Part shown: positions 36,811-46,425 of the stretch, piece after piece | How the letters are laid out: each line of letters begins with the position of its first letter | How positions within the stretch are numbered: the first letter of the stretch is position 1 | Assembly (NCBI RefSeq): GCF_018141525.1 | Contig: NZ_CP064655.1 | Span: 1,054,001-1,118,000, forward strand | Direction: 5' to 3' | Source: Miltoncostaea marina | GTDB taxonomy: Bacteria; Actinomycetota; Thermoleophilia; Miltoncostaeales; Miltoncostaeaceae | DNA: 64,000 nucleotides | Notes under the pieces: generated by a model | Told to the model about the DNA's origin: nothing | The model's input: the letters and a program-made list of their open reading frames with translations, nothing else | The model's database searches: none | Program-made: the position numbers and the translations under genes

Positions 36811-37302
36811 TTACGCCGCGCGCCGGGCGGTGCGCTCCGAGGCCGTCGCCGGGCGGGCCTCCGGGCGGCGGAAGCCGACGGTGACCTCGGTCCCCCGGCC
36901 CTGCGGCCGCACGGTCAGCTCGTCGGCGAGCCGGCTGATGATGAGGAGCCCCCGGCCGCGCTCGCTGGACGGCGGCGGCGGCTCGGCCGGCACGGTGGGG
37001 ACGGCGCGGCCCGGCACGCCCTGGTCCACGACCCGCAGGTCGGCCCACCCCTCGGTGACCGACAGCTCCACCTCCACGGCGGCGCCGACGGGCGACCCGT
37101 GCTCGATCGCGTTGGTCAGCACCTCGTTGGAGGCCAGCAGGACGATGCAGGCCGCCTCGGGCGGCCACTCCTCCCGCGTGAGCAGGCAGGCGAGCGCCGA
37201 GCGCACGAACCCGAGCACCGCGAGGTCGGCGGGGAGCCTCAGGCTTGAGTGGACGCCGTGCGTCAAGGGATCCGGTGGTGCCGCCAGGGTCTGGGTGCGC
37301 AT
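36811..37302 (-). CDS. RsbW/SpoIIAB-like anti-sigma factor kinase (HATPase)
   Basis: 163 residues. GHKL ATPase motifs: N-box VLLASNEVLTNAIEHG, G1 VVDQGVPG, G2 GRGLLIISRLAD, and a final beta strand GTEVTVGFRRP. A helical N-terminus (residues 15-50) replaces a sensor. Proteins of this type bind sigma factors or phosphorylate anti-sigma antagonists. No antagonist or sigma gene is adjacent, so its partner is elsewhere; the sigma factor at 8.4-9.3 kb is one candidate. A GTG ten codons upstream is an alternative start. Confidence 0.8.
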   Translation of the reverse strand: MRTQTLAAPPDPLTHGVHSSLRLPADLAVLGFVRSALACLLTREEWPPEAACIVLLASNEVLTNAIEHGSPVGAAVEVELSVTEGWADLRVVDQGVPGRAVPTVPAEPPPPSSERGRGLLIISRLADELTVRPQGRGTEVTVGFRRPEARPATASERTARRAA

Positions 37303-37440
37303 GAGGAGCCTATCGGCGGTATACGACGTCACTCCACGGTTCCGGCCCCCTCATGGGGAGAGTCTCGCCCCCCGCGATCCGGGGGGTGGGCGCCCGTCGT
37401 GCCCTAGACTGACCGGCGCCAATCGACCGGAGGCCTCCAC

Positions 37441-38703
37441 GTGCCAGAGCACCGCCCGTCACCGCCCGTCGCGGGATACCTCGCCGAGCCCCACGAGGTG
37501 CACCGAGTCGTGCTGCTCTACTCGGGGGGCCTGGACACGTCGGTGATGCTGAAGTGGATCCAGGACGAGTACGACGCCGAGGTCGTGGCGCTGTGCGTGG
37601 ACCTGGGCCAGCCGGCCGACGACTTCGACGCCGTGCGCCAGAAGGCCCTCGACCTGGGCGCGGTCGCGAGCCTCGTGGTGGACGCCAAGGAGGAGTTCGC
37701 ACGCGACTACGTGGCGCCGGCCATCAAGGCCAACGCGCGCTACCAGGGCGGCTACCCGCTGTTCACCGCGCTGGGGCGCCCGCTGCTCGCCAAGCTGGCC
37801 TGCGAGGCCGCCCGCGAGCACGACGCCGACACGGTCGCGCACGGCTGCACGGGCAAGGGCAACGACCAGGTGCGCATCGAGGCGACGATCGCCACGCTCG
37901 CGCCCGACCTGAAGGTGATCGCGCCGGTGCGCGAGTGGTCGATGGGCCGCGACGAGGAGATCGCCTACGCCCAGGAGCACGGCATCCCGGTCACCTCGAC
38001 GGTGGAGCGGCCGTACTCCATCGACGACAACCTCTGGGGGCGCTCGAGCGAGGGCGGCGTCATCGAGGACCTGGAGCAGCCGCCGCCCGGCGACGTCTTC
38101 CAGCTCGTCACGCCGCCCACGGAGGCCCCGGACCGTCCCGAGGACGTGGTCCTCGGCTTCCGCGACGGCCTGCCCGTCAGCCTCGACGGCGAGGAGCTGG
38201 GCCTGGTCGAGCTCATCCGCCGCGTGGCCGACGCGGCCGCCCGCAACGGCGTCGGCATCCTCGATCACATCGAGGACCGGGTCGTGGGCCTGAAGGTGCG
38301 CGACCTCTACGAGGTGCCGGCCGCCGAGGTGATCCTCACCGCCCACCGCGAGCTCGAGAAGCTCGTCTGCACCGGCCGCGAGAACGCGCTCAAGCCGCAG
38401 CTCGACGCGCTGTGGGCCCAGCTCGCCTACGAGGGCGTCTGGTACGAGCCGCTGCTCGCCGACCTCAACGCGTTCATGGACCGCGTCAACGCCCGGGTGG
38501 AGGGCGAGATCACGATGCGCCTCTACAAGGGCTCGGCCACGGCCGTGGCGCGGCGCTCGCCCAACGCGATCTACGACCGCAGCCTCGCCACCTTCAACGC
38601 CGACGCCTCGTTCGCCCAGGGCGCGGCGCCCGGCTTCATCGAGCTGTTCTCCCTGCAGAGCCGCACGGCGTACCGCATCGCGCAGGCGCGGGAGCGCGGA
38701 TGA
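37441..38703 (+). CDS. argG: Argininosuccinate synthase
   Basis: 420 residues. P-loop-type VVLLYSGGLDTSVMLKWIQD near residue 22, then GGYPLFTALGRPLLAKLACE, VAHGCTGKGNDQVRIEATIA, PYSIDDNLWGRSSEGGVIED and the C-terminal VEGEITMRLYKGSATAVARR. It joins citrulline and aspartate using ATP. GTG start with GGAGGC 5-6 bases before it. The N-terminus is about 20 residues longer than usual. Its TGA overlaps the next gene (ATGA). Confidence 0.96.
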   Translation: MPEHRPSPPVAGYLAEPHEVHRVVLLYSGGLDTSVMLKWIQDEYDAEVVALCVDLGQPADDFDAVRQKALDLGAVASLVVDAKEEFARDYVAPAIKANARYQGGYPLFTALGRPLLAKLACEAAREHDADTVAHGCTGKGNDQVRIEATIATLAPDLKVIAPVREWSMGRDEEIAYAQEHGIPVTSTVERPYSIDDNLWGRSSEGGVIEDLEQPPPGDVFQLVTPPTEAPDRPEDVVLGFRDGLPVSLDGEELGLVELIRRVADAAARNGVGILDHIEDRVVGLKVRDLYEVPAAEVILTAHRELEKLVCTGRENALKPQLDALWAQLAYEGVWYEPLLADLNAFMDRVNARVEGEITMRLYKGSATAVARRSPNAIYDRSLATFNADASFAQGAAPGFIELFSLQSRTAYRIAQARERG

Positions 38704-39653
38704 GGCGCGGCGGGCCGCCGATCCTCCCGCTCGACGCGGCGGGGGTGCCTCCGTACGCGCGCGTCGAGCGGGGCGCGCGCGGGCTGCGGTTCGCGCCGCT
38801 GCCCGCGCCGGAGGGCGCGGCGGCCGAGCCGGGCGCCCCGCTGCGCGCGATGGCGGGCGCCCCCGCGGCGCTGCGCCGGGCGGCCGTCGTGGCCGACGGC
38901 GCCCTGGTGCTCGGCGTGGGCGCCGGGGTCGCGTACACCCTGCGGGCGCCGGCGATGCAGGTGATCCACGACCGCCGCCCGCCCGGCCTCGACCGCGCCG
39001 CCGGCGCGGCGGGGGCCAACGCGGGCCTGCTGCACGGCGCCGACGGGTGGCGGATGGTGGTGCTGCCGAGCCTCGGCGACGTCGCCGCCGACCTCGGGCC
39101 GGGCCCGGTCGCGCTGCGCCCCGACGGCCGGCGCCTGGCCGTCGCGCTCGAGGGCCGGGTGGAGGAGCACGACCTGCCCGGGGACGGTCCCGCCGCGGTG
39201 CACGAGGGGCCCGCCGACGCGCTCGCCTACCTGCCCGACGGCACGCTGCTCGCGGCGGCCGGCGCCGCGGTCGGCGCGCCCGGCGCGGCGCCGGCAGCCG
39301 ACGGGCCGCCGGTCGTCGAGCTGCACGCCGCCGCGGCCGCGCCGCGCGCCGCCGCCCTCCACGCCGACGGCACGGTGACGGTCTGGGAGGCGGGGGCCGC
39401 GGAGCCGCTCGGCCGCTGGGCCGCGCCGCCGGAGGCGCGCGGCTCGGTCGCGCTCTCGCCCGACGGCGCGCTCGTCGCGCTCGGCTCGCCCGAGGGCGAC
39501 GCGCCGGTCGCCGTCGTCGTCGACGCCCGCGGCGGCGCGCCCGTGCGGGTCGTGGAGGGCGCCCGCGCGATCGCGTTCGGCCCCGAGCCGGGCACGCTCG
39601 TCGTGTCCGGCGACTGGGGCTGCGCCTGGCTGTCACCACCCGAGGAGGCCTGA
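38700..39653 (+). CDS. Hypothetical protein with WD40/propeller-like repeats
   Basis: 317 residues, rich in alanine and glycine. Recurring short strands with D-G turns (ALRPDGRRLAVALEGRVEEH, ALAYLPDGTLLAAAGAAV, VALSPDGALVALGSPEGD, IAFGPEPGTLVVSGDWG) resemble blades of a WD40-like beta-propeller. There is no signal peptide, so it is probably cytoplasmic. It overlaps argG and the next gene by 4 and 3 bases. Function unknown; this is not a known arginine enzyme. Confidence 0.65.
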   Translation: MRRGGPPILPLDAAGVPPYARVERGARGLRFAPLPAPEGAAAEPGAPLRAMAGAPAALRRAAVVADGALVLGVGAGVAYTLRAPAMQVIHDRRPPGLDRAAGAAGANAGLLHGADGWRMVVLPSLGDVAADLGPGPVALRPDGRRLAVALEGRVEEHDLPGDGPAAVHEGPADALAYLPDGTLLAAAGAAVGAPGAAPAADGPPVVELHAAAAAPRAAALHADGTVTVWEAGAAEPLGRWAAPPEARGSVALSPDGALVALGSPEGDAPVAVVVDARGGAPVRVVEGARAIAFGPEPGTLVVSGDWGCAWLSPPEEA

Positions 39654-40273
39654 TGAGCACACGTCCGCTGGGACCCCCCGCCGTCATCCCCGACGACCCC
39701 GGGCCCTGGAGCGTGGTCTCATCGGTCTTCGGCTCGATCGGCGCGCCGGGCCGCCGGCGCCCCCAGCCGCCCATGGGCCTCATGCTCTCCCCGCCGCCGA
39801 CCGCGGTCGCGGGGGAGCTGGCCGGCCTCGAGCGCGCCGCCGGCGTCGCCGGCGCGGCGCCCGTGCGGGTCGTCGCCGCCGCCCGCGAGCCGGCGTTCGC
39901 GCTGGCGTTCGACGAGGACGGCGCCACGCTGCGCGGCGTCTCCCCGCACGTGCGGCGCAGCTGGTCGCTGCCGGAGCTCCTCCAGGCCTCCGAGGAGCGC
40001 CCCGGCGACGACCCCGCCGCCGGGCTCGCGGCCCCGGCCGCCCCGGACGCCCTCGCCGGCGCGGAGCCGGTCGCCACGGCGCCGGGCGGCGCCTACCGGG
40101 CGGTGTACACCCGCGAGGGCCGCGCCGACGTCGTCGCCGTCGTCCGGGCCGCCGACGGGGCGCTCGTGCGCTGGATCCGCGGCGCCCGGGCCGCCGCCTG
40201 GTCCGCCGACGGGCGCCGCCTGGCGCTCGGCGGGCCGTGGGGCGTCATCCTGGCGGAGCTCGCCGAGGGCTGA
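39653..40273 (+). CDS. Hypothetical protein, partner of the preceding propeller-like protein
   Basis: 206 residues. Ends with AAWSADGRRLALGGPWGVIL, a blade-like unit similar to those of the previous protein, and earlier has FALAFDEDGATLRGVSPHVR. It is probably a short propeller-related protein. The ATG overlaps the preceding stop (TGATG). Both genes lie behind argG and end at a strong convergent terminator. No family recognised. Confidence 0.6.
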   Translation: MSTRPLGPPAVIPDDPGPWSVVSSVFGSIGAPGRRRPQPPMGLMLSPPPTAVAGELAGLERAAGVAGAAPVRVVAAAREPAFALAFDEDGATLRGVSPHVRRSWSLPELLQASEERPGDDPAAGLAAPAAPDALAGAEPVATAPGGAYRAVYTREGRADVVAVVRAADGALVRWIRGARAAAWSADGRRLALGGPWGVILAELAEG

Positions 40274-40281
40274 GCCGCGGG

Positions 40282-40320
40282 GACGGGGCCGCCGGCTGCG
40301 GTCAGCCGCGCGGCCCCGTC
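40282..40320. terminator. Bidirectional terminator between convergent genes
   Basis: Outer stem GACGGGGCCGC / GCGGCCCCGTC (11 pairs) and inner stem GGCTG / CAGCC around a CGGT loop. The stop codon of the minus-strand P-type ATPase (40302-40304) lies within the structure. Confidence 0.75.
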
Positions 40321-42236
40321 AGCGCCCGGAGGGCGTTGAGGATCACGGCGACGTCGATCGCCTCCTGCAGGAGGGCGCCGCCCACCGGCGGCAGGTGGCC
40401 CGCCGCCGCGACGATCATCGCCGCGATGGACAGGCCCATGCCCACCAGGACGCTCTGGCGGGCGATGCCGATGGACCGGCGGCCGATCTCGACGGCGTCC
40501 GCGATGCGCCCGATCTCGTCGACGGCCACGATCGCGTCCGCCGCCTCGGTCGACGCGCTCGCGCCGATCGACCCCACCGCGATGCCGACGTCCGCCATCG
40601 CCAGCGCGGGGGCGTCGTTGATGCCGTCGCCGACCATCACCACGCCGGCGCCGTCCGCGCGCATCGCGCGCACCACGTCGAGCTTGTCGGCGGGCGTCTG
40701 GTCGGCGTGGACCCGGTCCACCCCCACGCGGGCCGCCACCTCCTCGGCGACCGACCGCTCGTCGCCGGTCACCATCGCGATCTGCTCGATGCCGGTCCGG
40801 CGCATGCGCTCGACGGTGGCCGAGGCGTCGTCGCGCAGGCGGTCGCCGAAGACCACGGCGCCCGCCGCCCGGCCGTCGATCCCCACCGCGACCACGGCGC
40901 GTCCCGCCCCTGCTGCGACGCCGAGCGCCTCGACGCCGGTCACCCCCTGCCCGCGCACCCAATCGGGGGCCCCCGCAACGACCCGCGCGCCGTCGACCCG
41001 CCCCTGCACGCCGAAGCCGGGGTCCTCCACCACGTCGGCGGGCAGCGACAGCCGCAGCTCGCGGCCGGCGGCCGCGTCCACGAGGGCCTGGCCGAGCACG
41101 TGCATCGAGAGCTGCTCGACCGAGGCCGCCAGCCGCAGCACCTCGTCAGCGGAGCGGCCGTCCGCCGCGACGACGTCCTCCACCTCGGGCGTTCCGAGGG
41201 TCAGGGTGCCGGTCTTGTCGAGCAGCACGGCGCGCGCCCCCCCGAGCGCCTCGATCACGCCCGCGCCCTTCACGATCACGCCGCGCCGGGCCGCCCGCGA
41301 CACGCCGGCGACCAGCGCGATCGGCGCCGCCAGGATCAGCGGGCACGGGGTCGCGACGACCAGCACCGCGAGCGCGCGCACCGGATCGCCGCTGACTGCC
41401 CAGGCGAGCCCGGCCAGGGCGAGCGTGACCGCGAGGAACACCACGGCGTAGCGGTCGGCCATGCGCACGAAGGGTGCGCGCTGGGCGCCCGCCTCCCGCA
41501 CGAGGCGGACGATCGCGGCGTACGCGCTCTCGGCGGCGGGCCGGGTGGCGCGGACGTCGATCGCTGCGCCGGCGTTCGTGCTGCCGCTGCGCACCGCCCC
41601 GCCCTCGGGGATCTCGACCGGCAGCGGCTCGCCGGTGAGGGCGGCCTGGTCGAGCACGGCCGAGCCGCCCTCGACCAGCCCGTCCACCGGCAGCACCTCG
41701 CCGGCGCGCACCACGACCAGGTCGCCGACCCCGACCGCGTCGGCCGGGACCTCCACCAGCGCGCCGTCGCGGCGGAGCGTCGCGGTGCGGGGCGCCCGGG
41801 CGAGCAGCGCCGCGAGCTCCCGGCGCGAGCGGCCGGCGGCCAGCGCCTCGAGCGCCTCGCCGCCGGACATCATCAGCGCCACCACCGCCGCCGCCAGGTA
41901 CTCGCCGAGCGCCAGGGCGCCCGCCATGGCGAGCAGGGCGATCACGTCGACGCCGAGGTCGCCGCGGGTCAGCGCGCGGGCCACGCTCAGGACGAGCGGC
42001 GCCAGCACCAGCACGGTCGTCGCGCTCCAGACGGCGTCGGCCGCGACGTCGAGGCCGAGCGCCCACAGGAGCAGCCCGGACAGCACCCCGGCCAGCGCCA
42101 GGCCGGGCAGCAGCCAGGCGGGCGGGCGGCGCCCGCGCCCGGGCTCGGCGCCGGCCGTCGTGGTGACGGCGCCGGGCGGCCCGGACGGCGCCTCCGCCCG
42201 GGTGCCCCCGGCGCCGGTGGTGGTCGAGCTGGTCAG
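40302..42236 (-). CDS. Heavy-metal translocating P-type ATPase
   Basis: 644 residues from a CTG start (594 from the first GTG at 42086). Motifs: TGEP loop ALTGEPLPVEI, ion site VVATPCPLIL (CPC), phosphorylation site DKTGTLTLGTP, hinge GDGINDAPALAMADVGIAVG. No N-terminal CxxC metal domain. The GTG start would cut the first membrane helix (AWLLPGLALAGVLSGLLLWA). The CTG 50 codons upstream has GGAGGAGG just before it and restores the helix, so I chose it. Exports a soft metal such as Cu, Zn or Cd; the SMHVLGQALVDAA segment near the HP motif fits. Confidence 0.9.
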   Translation of the reverse strand: MTSSTTTGAGGTRAEAPSGPPGAVTTTAGAEPGRGRRPPAWLLPGLALAGVLSGLLLWALGLDVAADAVWSATTVLVLAPLVLSVARALTRGDLGVDVIALLAMAGALALGEYLAAAVVALMMSGGEALEALAAGRSRRELAALLARAPRTATLRRDGALVEVPADAVGVGDLVVVRAGEVLPVDGLVEGGSAVLDQAALTGEPLPVEIPEGGAVRSGSTNAGAAIDVRATRPAAESAYAAIVRLVREAGAQRAPFVRMADRYAVVFLAVTLALAGLAWAVSGDPVRALAVLVVATPCPLILAAPIALVAGVSRAARRGVIVKGAGVIEALGGARAVLLDKTGTLTLGTPEVEDVVAADGRSADEVLRLAASVEQLSMHVLGQALVDAAAGRELRLSLPADVVEDPGFGVQGRVDGARVVAGAPDWVRGQGVTGVEALGVAAGAGRAVVAVGIDGRAAGAVVFGDRLRDDASATVERMRRTGIEQIAMVTGDERSVAEEVAARVGVDRVHADQTPADKLDVVRAMRADGAGVVMVGDGINDAPALAMADVGIAVGSIGASASTEAADAIVAVDEIGRIADAVEIGRRSIGIARQSVLVGMGLSIAAMIVAAAGHLPPVGGALLQEAIDVAVILNALRALTGPRG

Positions 42237-42300
42237 GGCGCCTCCTCCTGGTGCGGCCGTGCCCAGCGTAGCCGGGGTCCCCCGGCCCCGCCGTTCCGCC

Positions 42301-42744
42301 TCAGGCCTCGCCGTCGCCCAGCACGCCGATCTGCGCGAGGAGGGTGAGCACGTCGAGGTGGTGCTCGACGTCGGCGACCCTGCCGTCGCGGACCGTCACC
42401 CAGAGCGTCGCCGTGACCTCGATGCGCCGGCCGGTGGGGGCGATGTCGCGGCCCGACGTCCCGAGCGGCCCGTCCTGGGTGCCGCGCCAGATCACGTCCT
42501 CGGCCACCGTGCCGCCCTCCGCGAGCGCGCGGCGGATGTCGCCCCGCACGTCGGGCAGCGCGACCTTCCATTCGCGCAGCGCCTCGAGGTAGGGCTCGAT
42601 GCCCTCGATGCGGCGGCCCGTGCCCGCCTCGGTGTAGACGATGCCGGGGTGGGACAGCTCGGCGAAGCGGTCCCAGTCCTCGTCGTTGAAGGCCTCGAGC
42701 TGGGCCGCGGCGACGGCCCGGGGGTCGGATGCGGTCGTGGTCAT
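42301..42744 (-). CDS. SnoaL-like polyketide-cyclase-fold protein
   Basis: 147 residues, NTF2-like cone fold. The pattern AAAQLEAFNDEDWDRFAELS, a middle segment IEGIEPYLEALREWKVALPD, APTGRRIEVTATLWVTVRDG and the closing HHLDVLTLLAQIGVL is typical of ester-cyclase/SnoaL proteins. ATG preceded by GGAGGCGCG. Substrate unknown. Divergent from dnaE. Confidence 0.85.
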   Translation of the reverse strand: MTTTASDPRAVAAAQLEAFNDEDWDRFAELSHPGIVYTEAGTGRRIEGIEPYLEALREWKVALPDVRGDIRRALAEGGTVAEDVIWRGTQDGPLGTSGRDIAPTGRRIEVTATLWVTVRDGRVADVEHHLDVLTLLAQIGVLGDGEA

Positions 42745-42902
42745 CGCGCCTCCTCGAGGCACGGGAGGTCGAGGGTACGACGCCCGCGCCGCCGGGGGAA
42801 GGGCGGCGGCGCGGCCAGGACTCACCGGCGGCAAAAGCCCCGCAAACAGCGGACTCCTGCGATTGTGGCGTCCGACCCGGTGTGCCACCCTGTCACCGCC
42901 TC

Positions 42903-45900
42903 ATGCCCGCCGCCGACCCGCCCTTCGTCCACCTCCACGTCCACTCGGACCGCTCCGTCCTCGACGGCGCGTGCGAGATCGAGCGGCTGCTGAACCGCGT
43001 CGAGCAGATGGGGCAGGGGGCCGTCGCGCTCACCGACCACGGCGTGATGAGCGGGGCGGTCGACCTCTATCGCAAGGCCACCAAGCGCGGCATCACGCCC
43101 GTGGTTGGCCTCGAGGCGTACGTGGTGCCCGACCACCGCGAGCGGCCCACCCGCGAGAAGCGCAACCACCTCACGCTGCTCGCCGAGACGACCGAGGGCT
43201 ACTACAACCTCATCAAGCTCTGCTCGGCCGGCTACCTCGAGGGGTACCACCGCAAGCCGCGCATCTCGCACGAGCTGATGGAGCGCCACTCGGACGGGAT
43301 CATCGCCCTGTCGGGCTGCCTGTCGGGCGTCGTCTGCAGCAGCCTCGAGCAGGGCGACACCGACGCCGCGGCCGCCGAGCTCGACCGCCTGCGGCAGATC
43401 TTCGGGCCCGACGACGTCTACGCCGAGATCCAGCACGCCGGCCTGCCGGTGCAGACCGGCATCAACGAGCACCTGCGGCGCATCGCGACCGACCTCGGCA
43501 TCCCGATGGTCGCCACCTGCGACGCGCACTACCCCTGCCGCGAGGACGCGGACGCCCACGAGGCGCTGCTGGCCATCCAGACGCGGGACGTGCTCAGCAA
43601 CCCGAAGCGCTTCCGCTTCGACACGAAGGAGTTCTACCTCAAGACCGGCGCGGAGATGGCCGCCGCGCTGCCCGACTTCCTCGACGCCCTGCCGGTCTCG
43701 GTGGAGATCGCCGAGCGCTGCTCGGCGCTCAGCCTGCCGCTCGGCGACATCAAGCTCCCGCGGTTCCCGGTGCCGGGCGGCGAGACCGCCGAGGCCTACC
43801 TCGAGCGGCTCTGCCGCGAGGGGCTCGACCGGCGCTACCCGGGCGGCTGGCCGGCCGCCGCCGAGGAGCGGCTGCGCTTCGAGCTCGACGTCATCCGGGA
43901 GATGGGCTTCAGCAGCTACTTCCTGATCGTCTGGGACTACACGCGCTGGGCGCGCGAGAACGGCGTCGCCGTGGGACCGGGCCGCGGCTCGGCGGCCGGC
44001 TCGCTGGTGTCGTTCGCGCTGCGTATCGTCGACGTCGATCCGCTCGCCCACGACCTGCTGTTCGAGCGCTTCCTCAACCCGGGGCGCAAGAGCATGCCCG
44101 ACATCGACACCGACTTCTCGGTGGCCGGGCGCGACCGTGTGGTGGCCTACGTCACCGAGAAGTACGGCCAGTCCGCGGTGGCCCGCATCGGCACGTTCGG
44201 CAAGCTGCTCGCGCGCGCCGTCGTGCGCGACGCCGGCCGCGTGCTGGGGCACACGTACGGCCAGGTCGACCGCATCGCCAAGCTCGTCCCGGAGCGGCCC
44301 ATCGGGATCAAGCTCGAGGAGGCGATGAAGCCGGGCACCGAGCTCGCCCAGGCGTACGCCGAGGACCCGGTCACCAAGCAGATCATCGACACCGCCCGGC
44401 CGCTCGAGGGCCTCGTGCGCAACGAGGGCGTCCACGCCGCCGGCGTCGTGATCGCGCCGAGCGACATCACCGACTACGTGCCGGTGCGGATGGACGACGA
44501 GGGCAACGTCGTCACCCAGGTGCCCGACCACGACGTCGAGGCGCTCGGCCTGCTGAAGATGGACTTCCTCGGCCTGCGCAACCTCGACGTCATCGAGGGC
44601 GCGCTGCGGCTCATCGCGGACCGCACCGGCGAGGACCTCGACATCGACACGGTGCCGCTCGACGACCCGGCCACCTACGCGATGCTGGCCCGCGGCGACG
44701 CCGTCGGCGTGTTCCAGTTCGAGTCGAGCGGCATGCGCGAGGCGCTCCGCGAGGTGCGGCCGACCGAGTTCGCCGACCTCATCGCCCTCGTCGCGCTGTA
44801 CCGGCCGGGGCCGATGGCCTTCATCCCGACCTACGCCCGCAACAAGCGCGACCCCTCGCTCGTCACGTTCGCCGACCCGCGCCTCGAGCCGATCACCGGC
44901 CCCACCTACGGGGTCGCGGTGTACCAGGAGCAGCTGATGGCGATCTCCCGGCAGCTCGCCGGGTTCTCGCCGTCGCGCGCCGACGACCTGCGCAAGGCGG
45001 TCGGCAAGAAGGACAAGGTCCTGATGGCCTCGCTGAAGGACGAGTTCATCGAGGGCTGCCTGGCCAGCGGCACCGACCGCAAGGTGGCGCAGGACCTCTG
45101 GGGCCTCTGCGAGGCGGCCGGCGACTACTCGTTCAACAAGAGTCACGCCGCCTGCTACGCGCTGCTCGCCTACCGCACCGCCTACCTGAAGGCGAACCAC
45201 CCGGCCGAGTACATGGCGTCGCTGCTGTCCTCGGTGATGGACACGAAGGACCGCGTGCCCTTCTACGTGGCCTGCTGCACGGACATGGGCCTCTCGGTGC
45301 TGCCGCCCGACGTCAACGTCAGCCGCGCCGACTTCGCGGTGACCGGCGAGCGCGAGATCCGCTTCGGCCTCACGGCGACGAAGGGCGTCGGCGACAACGC
45401 CGTCGCGGCGATCATCGCGGCCCGCGACGCCGGCGGGCCGTTCGAGTCGATCTGGGACTTCTGCCGGCGCGTCGACCAGGCGCAGGTCAACAAGCGCGCG
45501 CTGGAGAGCCTCGTGCGCGCCGGGGCGCTCGACTGCACCGGCGACACGCGCCTCGGCATGCTCGAGACGATCCCGGCCGCGGTCGCCCAGGCCGCGCGCC
45601 GCCGCCAGGACCTCGCGGCCGGCCAGGAGTCGCTCTTCGGGGCGATGGGCGGCGGCGACGACGGCGCCGCCGACCCGGTCGTCCTCGAGGTCGACGCCCC
45701 GGTCCCGACGATCGAGATGCCCAAGGAGGAGCTGCTCGCCGCCGAGAAGGAGGCGCTCGGCCTCTACGTGTCGAGCCACCCCCTCCAGGACTGCCGCCGC
45801 CAGCTCGCACGCGCCGTCACGTGCGGCCTCGCCGCGCTCGGCGAGCGCGCCGACGGCGAGCCGGTCACCGTGGGCGGGATGATCGGCGCGGTCAAGAACA

Positions 45901-46352
45901 TCACCACCCGCCGCGGCGAGCCGATGATGTTCGTCCGCCTCGACGACCTCGAGGGGCAGGTCGAGGTGGTCGTCGTGCCGGCGGTGCTCGCCGAGGCCCG
46001 CGAGCTGCTCACGATGGACGCGATGCTGCTCATGACCGGCCGCGTCGACCAGAAGGGGGAGGGCGAGACGAAGCTCGTCGCCCAGTCGGTCCGGGCCTTC
46101 GTGCCCGAGGAGGGCGGCGAGGAGGAGCGCCTGCGCCTGCGCGTCCCGATGGAGCGCCTCGCGGCCACGCCGCTCCCCGAGCTGCGCCGGGTGCTCGTCG
46201 ACCACCCCGGCCCGGCGAAGGTGATCGTGGACGTGGAGACCCCCGCCGGCCGCCGCCGGCTGCGGCTCAGCGACGAGTTCTCGGTCGACCCCCGGGCCAA
46301 CTCCCTGGTCGCGGAGCTGAAGACGCTGTTCGGGGAGCGCTGCCTGGCCTGA
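42903..46352 (+). CDS. dnaE: DNA polymerase III alpha subunit
   Basis: 1149 residues. PHP domain at the start (HLHVHSDRSVLDGACEIERL); palm with the catalytic pair PDIDTDF at about 400; VGPGRGSAAGSLVSFALRIV; finger and tau-binding parts (YQEQLMAISRQLAGFSPSRA, SFNKSHAACYALLAYRTAYL). C-terminal OB fold near residue 980 (VTVGGMIGAVKNITTRRGEP). The main replicative polymerase. The long open frame antisense to it is a GC artefact. Confidence 0.97.
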   Translation: MPAADPPFVHLHVHSDRSVLDGACEIERLLNRVEQMGQGAVALTDHGVMSGAVDLYRKATKRGITPVVGLEAYVVPDHRERPTREKRNHLTLLAETTEGYYNLIKLCSAGYLEGYHRKPRISHELMERHSDGIIALSGCLSGVVCSSLEQGDTDAAAAELDRLRQIFGPDDVYAEIQHAGLPVQTGINEHLRRIATDLGIPMVATCDAHYPCREDADAHEALLAIQTRDVLSNPKRFRFDTKEFYLKTGAEMAAALPDFLDALPVSVEIAERCSALSLPLGDIKLPRFPVPGGETAEAYLERLCREGLDRRYPGGWPAAAEERLRFELDVIREMGFSSYFLIVWDYTRWARENGVAVGPGRGSAAGSLVSFALRIVDVDPLAHDLLFERFLNPGRKSMPDIDTDFSVAGRDRVVAYVTEKYGQSAVARIGTFGKLLARAVVRDAGRVLGHTYGQVDRIAKLVPERPIGIKLEEAMKPGTELAQAYAEDPVTKQIIDTARPLEGLVRNEGVHAAGVVIAPSDITDYVPVRMDDEGNVVTQVPDHDVEALGLLKMDFLGLRNLDVIEGALRLIADRTGEDLDIDTVPLDDPATYAMLARGDAVGVFQFESSGMREALREVRPTEFADLIALVALYRPGPMAFIPTYARNKRDPSLVTFADPRLEPITGPTYGVAVYQEQLMAISRQLAGFSPSRADDLRKAVGKKDKVLMASLKDEFIEGCLASGTDRKVAQDLWGLCEAAGDYSFNKSHAACYALLAYRTAYLKANHPAEYMASLLSSVMDTKDRVPFYVACCTDMGLSVLPPDVNVSRADFAVTGEREIRFGLTATKGVGDNAVAAIIAARDAGGPFESIWDFCRRVDQAQVNKRALESLVRAGALDCTGDTRLGMLETIPAAVAQAARRRQDLAAGQESLFGAMGGGDDGAADPVVLEVDAPVPTIEMPKEELLAAEKEALGLYVSSHPLQDCRRQLARAVTCGLAALGERADGEPVTVGGMIGAVKNITTRRGEPMMFVRLDDLEGQVEVVVVPAVLAEARELLTMDAMLLMTGRVDQKGEGETKLVAQSVRAFVPEEGGEEERLRLRVPMERLAATPLPELRRVLVDHPGPAKVIVDVETPAGRRRLRLSDEFSVDPRANSLVAELKTLFGERCLA

Positions 46353-46369
46353 CGGCCGCCCGCCCCCGC

Positions 46370-46389
46370 GCCGCGCGCTGCGGCGCGGC
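46370..46389 (+). terminator. Hairpin after dnaE
   Basis: GCCGCGC / GCGCGGC with a 6-base loop, 17 bases after the dnaE stop. No U-tract. Followed by the convergent amphi-Trp gene. Confidence 0.45.
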
Positions 46390-46425
46390 TCGTCCGCGGC
46401 CGCCGTGCGCGGCGCCACGGGCGCG

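Noticed and set aside
42822-46418. 1198-residue open frame antisense to dnaE
   Set aside because: Product is low-complexity arginine, glutamate and glycine sequence with no domain; a mirror of dnaE codon bias.
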